Source of the DNA: DASVTU01 sp036387415
GTDB lineage: Bacteria > Acidobacteriota > Blastocatellia > Pyrinomonadales > Pyrinomonadaceae
Reading direction: 5' to 3'
Assembly (NCBI GenBank): GCA_036387415.1
Contig: DASVTU010000002.1
Coordinates: 1 to 64,000, forward strand
Length of the DNA stretch: 64,000 nt
Shown: positions 8,395 to 16,410 of the stretch, one piece after another
How the letters are laid out: each line of letters starts with the position of its first letter
Position numbering within the stretch: the first letter of the stretch is position 1
Made by a program: the position numbers and the translations under genes
Notes under the pieces: generated by a model
The model's database searches: none
Seen by the model: only the letters and a program-made list of their open reading frames with translations
What the model was told of the DNA's origin: nothing

Positions 8395-9408
8395 TCAATG
8401 TGTGTGGCCGTGTGGATGCCAGTGTTTTGTGTTGCCGTTTTTGGCGCTCTTGTTGGTTTTGCTTGTGGTTTTGGCGGGGTGACGTTTGTTTTGTTTGTCG
8501 CTTCTCGTCGTTTTGGAGAGGCTACGATGAATGGTCTCCAACCAAAAATCGGTTTTGATGAATCCCGTGCCCCACGTCTTCCATTTTTCGGGCAACCCTT
8601 CGGCCTTAATCTGCGTGAGGGTTTTTCCGGCGGCGATGCGCTGCCGCACGATGGCCGTCGTTTCCGTCAACATCGCTTGATATTGGCGCAGGTCTTCGAC
8701 GGTCGAGAGCGGGCCGTGGCCGGGGATAATCTTGACGCCTGCGGGAAGTTTGCTGATGATGTCCGCGACGTTTCTCGTCATGCCTTCGACACTTCCGCCG
8801 CTATCTAAATCGACAAAGGGAAATTTCCCGGCGAAGAAATTGTCGCCCATGTGGACGACGTTGGAGCCTGTAAAGAAGATTACGCTGTCGCCGTCCGTGT
8901 GGCTGTGCGGGAAGTGGACGGCGCGAATCTCCTCGCCGTTGAAATGCACTGAGAGCGATTCGTCAAAGGTGATGATGGGCAGCGCCTCTTTGGGCGACGC
9001 CGGGACGGTTTCATTGAACAGGGAGAGACGCTGTTCGGTAGAGAGACGTTTGCGGACATTGGTGTGGGCGATGATTGATGCTTCACGACCGAACTGCGCG
9101 TTGCTGCCTGTGTGGTCGCCGTGCCAGTGTGTGTTGAGGACGAAGCGTAGGTGTTTGCCTTCACCGATATTCTTGAGTGCGGCGCGAATCTTATCTGCGA
9201 GCGGAGCGTACTGGTCATCAACGATGAGGATGCCGTCGTCGCCGACCGTCACGCCGATGTTGCCGCCCGCGCCTTCCAGCATGTAGACACTGCCCGCCAC
9301 GCGTGTCGCTTTAATTTCGACCTTTGACCAATCCTGCTGCGCGGAAACCACATTCGCGCCGACCAAAAGCACGCACACCAACTGGACGACGAATGCCAGA
9401 CGCTTCAT
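8395..9408 (-). CDS. Secreted metallo-beta-lactamase-fold hydrolase with a His-rich tail
   Basis: A 337-aa protein with a signal peptide (LAFVVQLVCVLLVGANVVSAQQ) and the zinc motif HWHGDH at residues 94-99 followed by TGSN; later HSHTDGD and the GHGP motif supply further metal ligands. It resembles the quinoprotein-relay/cyclase-like periplasmic MBL group rather than a proven beta-lactamase. The C-terminus ends with KHWHPHGHTH, a likely extra metal-binding tail. ATG 9408 is chosen because AGGAGAG lies 6-7 nt upstream. It is transcribed convergently toward lpxK with a spacer of only 79 nt. Substrate unknown. Confidence 0.85.
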   Translation of the reverse strand: MKRLAFVVQLVCVLLVGANVVSAQQDWSKVEIKATRVAGSVYMLEGAGGNIGVTVGDDGILIVDDQYAPLADKIRAALKNIGEGKHLRFVLNTHWHGDHTGSNAQFGREASIIAHTNVRKRLSTEQRLSLFNETVPASPKEALPIITFDESLSVHFNGEEIRAVHFPHSHTDGDSVIFFTGSNVVHMGDNFFAGKFPFVDLDSGGSVEGMTRNVADIISKLPAGVKIIPGHGPLSTVEDLRQYQAMLTETTAIVRQRIAAGKTLTQIKAEGLPEKWKTWGTGFIKTDFWLETIHRSLSKTTRSDKQNKRHPAKTTSKTNKSAKNGNTKHWHPHGHTH

Positions 9409-9457
9409 CAGTTCTCTCCTCTTCACAGTTCAAAAGTTGATTTCCGGCAACACGGTT

Positions 9458-11206
9458 TTATGCGCCAGAGCCGAACGACGCAGCACTATTCTCAGCGGGC
9501 GCTTCGAGCACGGGAGGGGTCGCCGTGGGAGTTTCCTTTTTAGGTTTGGGTGGCGGCGGCGCATCGTCGTCCTCTTCTTCGGGAGTCGGGTTGACGAGCA
9601 CGGGCGGCGCGCCGCGACGATTGGTGTTGCGGTTGGTGGGTTGAGGAGTCGGCTCCGGCTCGGCGTTCGAGTTGTCGTCCGACTGTGTGTTGTCGTTGCT
9701 GGTGTTCGTGTTTTCGCTGCCCGCGTTGTCGTTGCCGGGCGTAGGCGACTGTGCCGAGTCGTTGCGGTTATCGTTTCGCGTCGCGGTTGTCGAACCCGAA
9801 TCGCCAGTGGTCGCGCCTGTGTCGGGCGTGGTGCCGGGAGTGAGCGTGCCGGGCGTGATGTTGGCTTCGCCTTCGCCGGTGGCGGGCGGCGCGGCTTGCA
9901 CGGGCTGTCCCTGCGGGTCGATGGCGAGCGGTTCATTCTGCTCCTGCGTCGTTCCGCCGGAGTTGCGTTGGAGAAAATAGACCACGCCGAAGACGACGAC
10001 CAACAACGCCAACGCGGGAACAATGATGCGTAGCGGATTAAAACTCGACGCAGGAGGCGGGGCCGTATCGGCGGCGAGGATACTCGGTATCTCCTGCTCG
10101 GATGTGAGCGGGCGCGTGTGCACGACCGTCGCTTCGTCGTGCTCCTCGTTGGCTGTCATGCGCGGTGCTTCGTTGGGCGAAGTCGGGACGACGATGCGGT
10201 TGGTGTCGCCGAGCGACGTTTCGGCTGGTGCCGCCACAGTCGCGGCGGCTGTCGCGGACGCTTCCTCGCCCGTCGCCGCGAGCGACAACTGCTCCGAGAG
10301 TTCGCCTGCCGATTGCTGACGGTCTTCAGGTCGTTTGGAGAGCGCGCGCAACACGACGCGACCGACGGCGGGTGGCACATCCGCGCGTTCCTCCATGACG
10401 GACGGTGCAGGCTCCTGCAAGTGCTTCATCATGATGGCCGTCGGCGAATCGCCCGTGAAGGGCACATGGCCGACAAGCATCTCGTAGAGAATCACGCCGA
10501 GACTGTAGATGTCGGAGCGCGCGTCAATCTCCGAAGCCTGCGAACATTGCTCCGGCGACATGTACTGCGGTGTGCCGATGATGAGATTAGGCGCGGTCAG
10601 TCCGGGGTCTTGCGTGCCGATGGGTTCCTGAATCTTGGCGATGCCGAAATCGAGCACTTTCGCCCAGTCGCCGCCGCCCGTCTCTTCGAGCATGATGTTG
10701 TCGCTCTTGAGGTCGCGGTGGACGACGCCTTCGGCGTGTGCCGCGTCGAGCGCGCCGCACATCTGTCGAATAATCTCGACCACGCGCGGCAGAGGCATCG
10801 GGCCTTCGCTTCTGATGACATCCTTGAGCGTCCGCCCGCGCAGGTATTCCATGACGAGGAAGACGATACCGTTTTCCGATTCGCCGAAATCTGTGACGTT
10901 GAGCGCGTGCGGGTGCGAGATGCGAGATGCGGCGCGGGCTTCGCGTGTAAAGCGGGCGACGATTTTATCGTCGGCGGCGAGCGAAGGATGAAGGACTTTG
11001 ATGGCGACAGTCTTCTCCATCAAGATGTGTGTCGCGCGGTAGACCGTGCCCATGCCACCTTCGTCGAGACGTTCTTCGACGCGATACTTGCCCGCAAGCG
11101 TCTGACCGATTAACTCGTCCTTGTCTCTCTGTAAAACCGCACCGTCAGACGGACACAGGGTGTTCGCGTCCTCATACTCCCTGCCACATTTCGGACATGT
11201 TTTCAT
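9458..11206 (-). CDS. Zinc-ribbon Ser/Thr protein kinase with a membrane segment
   Basis: A 582-aa Hanks-type kinase. Residues 4-22 form a zinc ribbon (CPKCGREYEDANTLCPSDG). The kinase domain follows: glycine loop DEGGMGTVY (48-56), VAIK Lys70, HRDLKSDN (163-170), DFG (186-188) and SPEQC in the activation segment, all intact, so it should be active. A Thr/Ala-rich linker leads to one membrane helix (about 394-416). The remaining C-terminal part is extremely Thr/Asn/Asp/Pro-rich low complexity, predicted extracytoplasmic. ATG 11206 (MKTCPKCG) is chosen since it begins at the zinc ribbon. Targets unknown. Confidence 0.92.
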   Translation of the reverse strand: MKTCPKCGREYEDANTLCPSDGAVLQRDKDELIGQTLAGKYRVEERLDEGGMGTVYRATHILMEKTVAIKVLHPSLAADDKIVARFTREARAASRISHPHALNVTDFGESENGIVFLVMEYLRGRTLKDVIRSEGPMPLPRVVEIIRQMCGALDAAHAEGVVHRDLKSDNIMLEETGGGDWAKVLDFGIAKIQEPIGTQDPGLTAPNLIIGTPQYMSPEQCSQASEIDARSDIYSLGVILYEMLVGHVPFTGDSPTAIMMKHLQEPAPSVMEERADVPPAVGRVVLRALSKRPEDRQQSAGELSEQLSLAATGEEASATAAATVAAPAETSLGDTNRIVVPTSPNEAPRMTANEEHDEATVVHTRPLTSEQEIPSILAADTAPPPASSFNPLRIIVPALALLVVVFGVVYFLQRNSGGTTQEQNEPLAIDPQGQPVQAAPPATGEGEANITPGTLTPGTTPDTGATTGDSGSTTATRNDNRNDSAQSPTPGNDNAGSENTNTSNDNTQSDDNSNAEPEPTPQPTNRNTNRRGAPPVLVNPTPEEEDDDAPPPPKPKKETPTATPPVLEAPAENSAASFGSGA

Positions 11207-11298
11207 CTGCCGGATTCGCCTCGCATTTAATGCTCTTTGAAGAATAAGTGCATGTGAGCGTATCACACCGATTCCGCGACGCGCAATGGTGACACCAA

Positions 11299-11421
11299 GC
11301 AGTAGACGGTAGCCAGTAGACAGTAGTCAGTAGAAAAGCGTCGCGTGTTCGATGGTTGAAAGAGATGTTGAAGGAACGTCCAACCCTCTTTGTGCTGGCT
11401 ACTGACTACTGTCTTCCGTCG
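11299..11421. repeat. Tandem-heptamer hairpin, family A (CAGTAGN), copy 1
   Basis: Left arm 11299-11333 is a run of AGTAGAC/AGTAGTC-type heptamers. The right arm is 11395-11421 (CTGGCTACTGACTACTGTC). The loop begins AAAAGC, contains TCGCGTGTT and ends GTGCTGGCT, shared with the other family A copies. It lies between the LecA-like gene and the kinase gene. Confidence 0.85.
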
Positions 11422-11422
11422 C

Positions 11423-12610
11423 TTAGTACCTGATGGTGACGCTGAAACTGCCGCTGTTGTCGCCGTAGTTGTCATCGTTGACGAGCAGTATCAGCCTGCC
11501 TTCGGACTGCGCTGTAAACTCCAAACGACTTCCGACGAGAAAAGGTTGCGAAGCCTGCCCGTCGGACGTGCGGATGTAGCCGATGAGCGCGCCCGGCCCG
11601 GCCTGCGGCAGAGGATAGGTGCTCGCAAAAACCGAACCTATTCCGGCGCGTCCGCCTTCGGGCGGCACGCTTCCCACACGACGACCCGCGACGATTTGCC
11701 CCGTCGCTTCAATCGTCACACGGTCGCCGACCGAGAGGTCTATTCGTGTGTCTGTGCCGCGCGAAGTGGCGGGGATGTCGATGGTCATATCACGCGGCCT
11801 CGACGGTCGATTGCGCGTCGGGTCGCCTAAGCCGCCTCCGATGCCGCCGCCCGGCGTGCGCGGACGCGTCGGCGCAGGCTCGACGCGACTATTGTCGTCC
11901 ACTCCGCCAAAGATGTCGTCTTCGTCGTCGTTATTGCGTCGATTGTTTGCCGTGTCGGTGCGTCGCGTCGGCGTCAAATTGCGTTCGGTACGGACTTGCA
12001 CGTTGAATGCGCCGCGCGCGTCGGTGTAGGTGCTGCGATTGGCGGTGAGATAGAGACGCCCGTCGCGGTCTGCGACGAACTCACGCGTCGAACCCAATTC
12101 GATAATCGGCGCGTTAGGGTCGTTGCTGACCGCACCGATGAGTGCGCCTTCGGAGGCGCGCGGAAGCGGCGCGTTAGGGTCGGTCGAACGCAGCCCGTCG
12201 GGCGTGATGCGCGTGCGCCCCGCGACGATGGTGCCGGAAGCCCTAACCTGCACGCGCTCGCCGCGACGCAACTCGACGCCGCTATCAATCCAGTTAGGCG
12301 CGAGTGCGACTTCAACCGTGCGCGTCGTGAATCGCGCTTCTTCAAGCGAGCGTCCTTCTATCTCGACGCGTTCCACGTCGCGCGGCCTGAAGAATTGCAC
12401 TTCACCTTCTTCGTCGCCGGGTCGCGTCGTTCGCAGGCCGCCTGTTGTGGCGTTGGTGCCGGAAGTTGGCACGCGAACGGCGAAACGTCCGCCGATGAAA
12501 CCGAGCACGGTGCCGCGCACGGTGCGTCCGTCGCGCAGGTAAATTGTGTCCGCCGCTACGGGCAGCACGCACGCCATCAAAATCAGCAAGACCAGAATCG
12601 TTCTTCTCAT
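11423..12610 (-). CDS. Secreted protein with two LecA (PA-IL)-like domains
   Basis: A 395-aa exported protein: signal peptide (MRRTILVLLILMACVLPVAA), then a short DTIYLRDGRTVRGTVLGF beta segment, then two repeats resembling the PA-IL/LecA galactophilic lectin fold. The second repeat has GDRVTIEATGQIVAG, GALIGYI and a closing NDDNYGDNSGSFSVTI, which matches the Ca2+- and galactose-binding loop of LecA. In the first repeat the equivalent loop is NRSTYTDARGAFNVQV and lacks the Asn-Ser-Gly, so it has probably lost ligand binding. An Asn/Asp/Pro/Gly-rich linker separates them. Carbohydrate binding is inferred, not shown. Confidence 0.75.
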   Translation of the reverse strand: MRRTILVLLILMACVLPVAADTIYLRDGRTVRGTVLGFIGGRFAVRVPTSGTNATTGGLRTTRPGDEEGEVQFFRPRDVERVEIEGRSLEEARFTTRTVEVALAPNWIDSGVELRRGERVQVRASGTIVAGRTRITPDGLRSTDPNAPLPRASEGALIGAVSNDPNAPIIELGSTREFVADRDGRLYLTANRSTYTDARGAFNVQVRTERNLTPTRRTDTANNRRNNDDEDDIFGGVDDNSRVEPAPTRPRTPGGGIGGGLGDPTRNRPSRPRDMTIDIPATSRGTDTRIDLSVGDRVTIEATGQIVAGRRVGSVPPEGGRAGIGSVFASTYPLPQAGPGALIGYIRTSDGQASQPFLVGSRLEFTAQSEGRLILLVNDDNYGDNSGSFSVTIRY

Positions 12611-12942
12611 ATTTGTTTATCCCTTTTCGGCTGACAAAGTTTACGGCAGCCCGTTTTCAGATGGAGACGCGTTGCCTTCGTGGGCAAGACGCTTTTTTCG
12701 TCCGCCTTCTTGATAAATTTCTGACGGGGAATGAAACAGAGGGGAAACACTGGGGGCTACGACGACGTTTGAACTATCGGGCGGGGAACGGTTTCAAAGT
12801 TTCGATAACTAAAACACAAAGCATCGCTTTTCTGCAAGAGCCGCGCGGTCGAAAATCTTTTGGCACTCCGAGTTAACGAAAAATGCGTGCGCGGCTGCTA
12901 CCAGCCGCGCACGCACTTTCGCTTCTCATCAGACGAGAAGGC
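12611..12942. other. 332-nt spacer between atpE and the LecA-like gene
   Basis: Apart from the atpE terminator at 12876-12915 I see no gene, RNA or repeat. A promoter for the LecA-like gene would be expected here, but no clear hexamers were found. Confidence 0.5.
12876..12915 (-). terminator. Rho-independent terminator of the atp genes
   Basis: A perfect 14-bp stem (12884-12897 with 12902-12915) with a 4-nt loop. On the minus strand it is followed by TTTTTCGTT. It lies 28 nt after the atpE stop codon. Confidence 0.9.
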
Positions 12943-13263
12943 TCAGACTCTCGTAAACACGATGACCAACGTGAAAAGCACCAGCGTTTCGATAAACACC
13001 AGACCGAGAATCATCATGGTCTGGATGCGTGCGCCCGCGCCCGGATTGCGCGCCACACCTTCCGCCGCCGCCGCCGCGATACGCGACTGTCCAATCGCGC
13101 CGAGCGCCGCCGCGATGGCAAAGCCGAATCCGGCAGCAATCGCGCGATACTTGTTCACGGTGTTGATATTGTCGCCCGCTTCTGCGGTGGCCTGCGCGAA
13201 CGTCGGAACGGCGGTCATCAAAAAGGCCGCCACGGCGAAGAAAGCCATTCTCAGTTTAATCAT
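12943..13263 (-). CDS. atpE: F0F1 ATP synthase subunit c with signal peptide
   Basis: The c-ring proteolipid that carries the rotor ions. The 106-aa precursor has a cleavable-looking N-terminal signal (FFAVAAFLMTAVPTFAQA) and then the two-helix hairpin: helix 1 with GAIGQSRIAAAAAEGVARNP, the RNP polar loop, and helix 2 with MILGLVFIETLVLFTLVIVF, where Glu is the ion carrier. A strong Shine-Dalgarno (GGAGAGAAGACAA then ATG) supports the start. It is 389 nt from atpB, more than usual, and ends at a strong terminator; the F1 genes and the b subunit gene are not in the window. Confidence 0.95.
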   Translation of the reverse strand: MIKLRMAFFAVAAFLMTAVPTFAQATAEAGDNINTVNKYRAIAAGFGFAIAAALGAIGQSRIAAAAAEGVARNPGAGARIQTMMILGLVFIETLVLFTLVIVFTRV

Positions 13264-13652
13264 TTGTCTTCTCTCCTTCGGAAGTTTTCGTCTTGCGCTT
13301 CAGAGAGTTTCGATGAAGAACGTAGCCGACAGGGGTCAAGTAGACAAAGCACGCGGGCGTTTATAATTTCGCTTCCATCCGGTATCCGCCGCCCCTCTTA
13401 CAACGGCGCTCCAGCGATGTCGGCTCTCGCGGCTCTCAACTTTCGAGAACCAAAAATTCCAACGACCTTGCTCCCTTCCCTCGTCTGGCTCGAAACTTCT
13501 CTCGACTCTGCGAATTTTTCCTCTCGCTTGCGCCTCAACGCGCGCGGGCGCATCTGCCCGTGCCGCTCAATGCGCGCTTCAACAAAATGCCACTTATCAA
13601 ACTACTAAAATTCAAACCATCAAAAATCTTGCGTCGGCGAAGCGTAGCGGAT
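13264..13652. other. 389-nt spacer between atpB and atpE
   Basis: No gene recognised. On the minus strand TATAAA (13365-13360) could be a -10 box of a separate atpE promoter, but I see no good -35. No hairpin repeat of the kind found in other spacers. Confidence 0.4.
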
Positions 13653-14612
13653 TTAGGCGGGCGCACTCGTCATCTCGCCTTCGTTGTGTGCCACACCGTG
13701 CGCTCTGTCGTGCTCCTCATGCTCGGCGTGTCCTTCGTGTGCTCCGTGCGAGACTTCGCCGATGTAAATTATCGACAGCAGGACGAAGATAAACGTCTGC
13801 ATGATGGCGACGAAGACGCTGAGCGGAATCAGCACCACCGGAACAATCCACGGCGCAAGTCCTGAGACGGTCGAGGCAATCTGCTCGTCGCCGAACATGT
13901 TTCCGAATAGACGAACGCCGAGCGAAATCGGTCGGACGAAATTACTGATAAGTTCAATCGGAAACATGAGCGGCGCAATCCAGAGAACCGGCCCCATGAA
14001 GTGACGGAGGTGTCCGAACAACCCGTTTTCCCTGATACCGATGGAGTTGTAATAGATGAAGGAAGTGATGCCGAGCGCAAACGTGACGGAGGTTGAGGCG
14101 GTCGGCGGCATCAGCCCCGGCAGTAGCGGCATCAAATTGGAAATCAGAATCAAGACGGCAAAGGTCGCGATGACGGGAAAGTATTTCATGGCGTGCGGCC
14201 CTACGTTGTCGTAGAGCATTTGACGGATGTTGAGCACACCACCCTCCAAAACCTGCTGCCCGTCCGAAGGCTCATCTACCGACAGACGCCCCTTCAGAAT
14301 CCAGACCGCGACGAGACTAAAGATGCACGCGATGATGAACATCACCGTGTACCACGGCACGGCGTTCTCCACCGTGTATGCGCCGAACACATTTTCGGCG
14401 GTCGTGCCGAACGCGCCGAAAAACTTGTCCCACAGAGGCTTCGTGTATTCCAACTGAAAATGATGCACCGGCTCGCCGATATAGTGGTTGACGAATTCGA
14501 CAATCGGCGGCGTGTGATGCGCCGCACCTTCGGCTCCGTGTTCAGCTGCCGCCGCTTCCGCGCCATGTTTGGCGGTCGCTGCCGCCGCTTCGTGTTGAGT
14601 AAATAAGAACAT
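13653..14612 (-). CDS. atpB: F0F1 ATP synthase subunit a
   Basis: Stator subunit forming the ion half-channels next to the c-ring. The 319-aa protein has the conserved helix-4 segment with the essential Arg (FVRPISLGVRLFGNMFGDE) and a closing helix (VAIMQTFIFVLLSIIYIGE). Both ends are unusual: the first 35 residues are Ala/His/Glu-rich (KHGAEAAAAEHGAEGAAHH) and the last 35 are His/Glu-rich (HGAHEGHAEHEEHDRAHG). It overlaps the upstream gene by one base (TGATG), indicating translational coupling. Confidence 0.95.
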   Translation of the reverse strand: MFLFTQHEAAAATAKHGAEAAAAEHGAEGAAHHTPPIVEFVNHYIGEPVHHFQLEYTKPLWDKFFGAFGTTAENVFGAYTVENAVPWYTVMFIIACIFSLVAVWILKGRLSVDEPSDGQQVLEGGVLNIRQMLYDNVGPHAMKYFPVIATFAVLILISNLMPLLPGLMPPTASTSVTFALGITSFIYYNSIGIRENGLFGHLRHFMGPVLWIAPLMFPIELISNFVRPISLGVRLFGNMFGDEQIASTVSGLAPWIVPVVLIPLSVFVAIMQTFIFVLLSIIYIGEVSHGAHEGHAEHEEHDRAHGVAHNEGEMTSAPA

Positions 14613-15058
14613 CAGATTTCCTCTCGATGTATGAAAGAAAAGATTAACTGTATGAAACCTTCAAGGAGCGCCGCCACGACAAACGAGCACATCCCCAACA
14701 GCATAGCCGTCAGCGACGCAATCTCCAACTGATGTGCGGCGGCGATGATTGCTGCCGCGACAAGATAACGAAGAATGTAACGAGCGATGCGAAGTTTCGG
14801 TTTGGCTCCGGTATCCGTCGCGTCGAAGGCCGCCGCCACGGATGTCCGCAGCCAATGATGATTGAAAAGCGAGAGCACGCCGCCGATGAGAATCCCCGTC
14901 GTCACACGCCACGGCGCGACCAACGCACCCACAACTACGGCGAGCGCCACCGCCACACACATGCTGCGGAAGATGCGTCGTTCCATCGCCGCCGGGTCTT
15001 CTTCGCCCGCCGCGCCCCGAAACGCCTCCGAACGCGCATTGTCGGCTGTCTCACTCAT
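14612..15058 (-). CDS. atpI: ATP synthase subunit I-like membrane protein
   Basis: A 148-aa protein with four predicted membrane helices (VAVALAVVVGALVAP, TTGILIGGVLSLFN, YLVAAAIIAAAHQ, LTAMLLGMCSFVVAALLEG), of the AtpI family that aids c-ring assembly or Mg2+ uptake. Its stop codon shares a base with the atpB ATG. It is preceded by atpZ 61 nt upstream. Assigned from topology and position; sequence conservation in this family is low. Confidence 0.75.
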   Translation of the reverse strand: MSETADNARSEAFRGAAGEEDPAAMERRIFRSMCVAVALAVVVGALVAPWRVTTGILIGGVLSLFNHHWLRTSVAAAFDATDTGAKPKLRIARYILRYLVAAAIIAAAHQLEIASLTAMLLGMCSFVVAALLEGFIQLIFSFIHREEI

Positions 15059-15119
15059 TATTGAACAGAAGATTTTACATCCGTCCGTTTACGATGTCGA
15101 GTTTCGGCAGCGCATCGCC

Positions 15120-15335
15120 TCAGTTCAATTTTGAAACGATGCGAATAAACTCGTAGAAACCGACCGCAGAACCCACGACGATGCCCGCCACCATCAGCCA
15201 CGGACTCGTCCCCAACCACCTGTCCAGCAACCACCCGATGCCCAGAAATGCCAGCACCGAAAAGAAGATAGCCAGTCCCGCAGCATAAGCCATGCCGCTC
15301 TTGCGCCCCACATCCCGTTCGTCATTCTCAGGCAT
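15120..15335 (-). CDS. atpZ: AtpZ/AtpI-type small F0 accessory protein
   Basis: A 71-aa protein with two membrane helices and the AtpZ-like pattern: SGMAYAAGLAIFFSVLAFLGIGWLLDRWLGTSPW then MVAGIVVGSAVGFYEFIRI. Members form a Mg2+/Ca2+ transporter with AtpI beside the ATP synthase genes. ATG 15335 (MPENDERD) is preferred over TTG 15344; there is no clear Shine-Dalgarno. It is the first gene of the atpZ-I-B-E group. Confidence 0.8.
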   Translation of the reverse strand: MPENDERDVGRKSGMAYAAGLAIFFSVLAFLGIGWLLDRWLGTSPWLMVAGIVVGSAVGFYEFIRIVSKLN

Positions 15336-15347
15336 AAGTTTCAAATC

Positions 15348-15440
15348 AGACGATAGACCACGGACGATAAAAGCTCATCGGTTTTTCATCGTCCGTAGTC
15401 TATCGTCCATCGTCTGCGTCAGTGGTCTATCGTTCGTCGT
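15348..15440. repeat. Tandem-heptamer hairpin, family C (GACGATA), copy 1
   Basis: Left arm 15348-15369 (GACGATA GACCACG GACGATA), right arm 15387-15440 with the complementary heptamers repeated about twice. The core GACGATAAAAGC..TTTTTCATCGTC is shared with the copy at 33629-33722. It fills the spacer between the DUF6644-like gene and atpZ, and any atp promoter must lie in or near it. Confidence 0.8.
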
Positions 15441-15444
15441 CAAC

Positions 15445-15939
15445 TTAGAAGTACGCGATGAGACGCCCGCACGAAATCACGCCCGTCCATAAGACGATGG
15501 AAAGCAGCGCCGACATCTTCGCGCCCAATGGAGCACGCGCGTCCGTGTCCCACTCCGTCATAGACCTCGACGACCACAGGCGAAACACGGCGGCGTTCAC
15601 GCCTGCCGCCGCAATCAACGCCAACTTGATTTGGAAGACGGGATTGACGGCCAGTTTCGTCGCGTTGGTCGTAAACATCAAGAGTCCGGTCGGCACAACC
15701 ACGACGAGGCTCGCACGCGACCAACGCAAAAGATGCTGCGCCAGTTGCGAGACGGGCAATTGCCGCGCCCATCCGAGCAGACGCAAGTCGAACAAAAACG
15801 CTCCGCCTACCAACACGACGAAGCCGACGATATGCGCGATTTCAACCGACGGATACAGCAGCGTCCACTCGCGCATCGCCACGGCGGCGCCGCTCGCCTC
15901 CAACCATTCCAACCACGTCTGCGCCGTCTCTTCCTGCAT
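15445..15939 (-). CDS. Integral membrane protein (DUF6644-like)
   Basis: A 164-aa protein with about four hydrophobic helices (SVEIAHIVGFVVLVGGAFLF, SLVVVVPTGLLMF, IKLALIAAAGVNAAVF, LLSIVLWTGVISCGRLIAY) and an intramembrane His. It matches my memory of the DUF6644 family, often encoded next to a small DUF6152 periplasmic protein as here, where the two genes overlap (TGATG). A GTG at 15942 is an alternative start. Function unknown; copper or heme handling has been suggested by context elsewhere but cannot be shown here. Confidence 0.7.
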   Translation of the reverse strand: MQEETAQTWLEWLEASGAAVAMREWTLLYPSVEIAHIVGFVVLVGGAFLFDLRLLGWARQLPVSQLAQHLLRWSRASLVVVVPTGLLMFTTNATKLAVNPVFQIKLALIAAAGVNAAVFRLWSSRSMTEWDTDARAPLGAKMSALLSIVLWTGVISCGRLIAYF

Positions 15940-16316
15940 CACACCAACTCGTAAGTTTTGCCGTCCACCGTCAATTTCATGGCTTTCATTTCATGTGGCT
16001 TCTTCTTGTGCGGGTAGCCCGTGAGCGTCACCGTCGTCCCCGGCTTAATCATCGCCGCCGTCACCCCTCGACGTTGCATGCGCCACACCGCGCTCAACTC
16101 AATGAACCAGACATTGCCGTCAGCCCGCACACGCGCCTCGCAATGCGGGTTCGCATATTTCGCTTCGACAATCACGCCACTCACCGTCACCGACCGGCTT
16201 TTATCGTAATCAGCCCCTCCGTGATGCGCCTCGACGTTGACCCGTCCCAACGGAAGCACACCAAACGTCAACGCGAACCCCAGAACCACTCTCGCCGTCA
16301 GCACTGAAATTTTCAT
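15939..16316 (-). CDS. Small secreted protein (DUF6152-like)
   Basis: A 125-aa exported protein: signal peptide ending near GRVNVEA, then HHGGADYDKSRSVTVSGVIVEAKYANPHCEARV, a small beta-barrel (OB-like) pattern with the AHH..YD and NPH motifs typical of the DUF6152 family. ATG 16316 is chosen because GGAGG lies 7 nt before it; the ATG at 16322 would be too close. It is translationally coupled to the downstream membrane gene. Function unknown. Confidence 0.75.
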   Translation of the reverse strand: MKISVLTARVVLGFALTFGVLPLGRVNVEAHHGGADYDKSRSVTVSGVIVEAKYANPHCEARVRADGNVWFIELSAVWRMQRRGVTAAMIKPGTTVTLTGYPHKKKPHEMKAMKLTVDGKTYELV

Positions 16317-16410
16317 CGTCATTCCTCCTAACTCTTTTGATGATGGCTTTGCTTCGGCAAACTCTTGACCGTTTATCCCGTAAGTCTCGGCAGCCGTTTA
16401 TCTATTCGTT

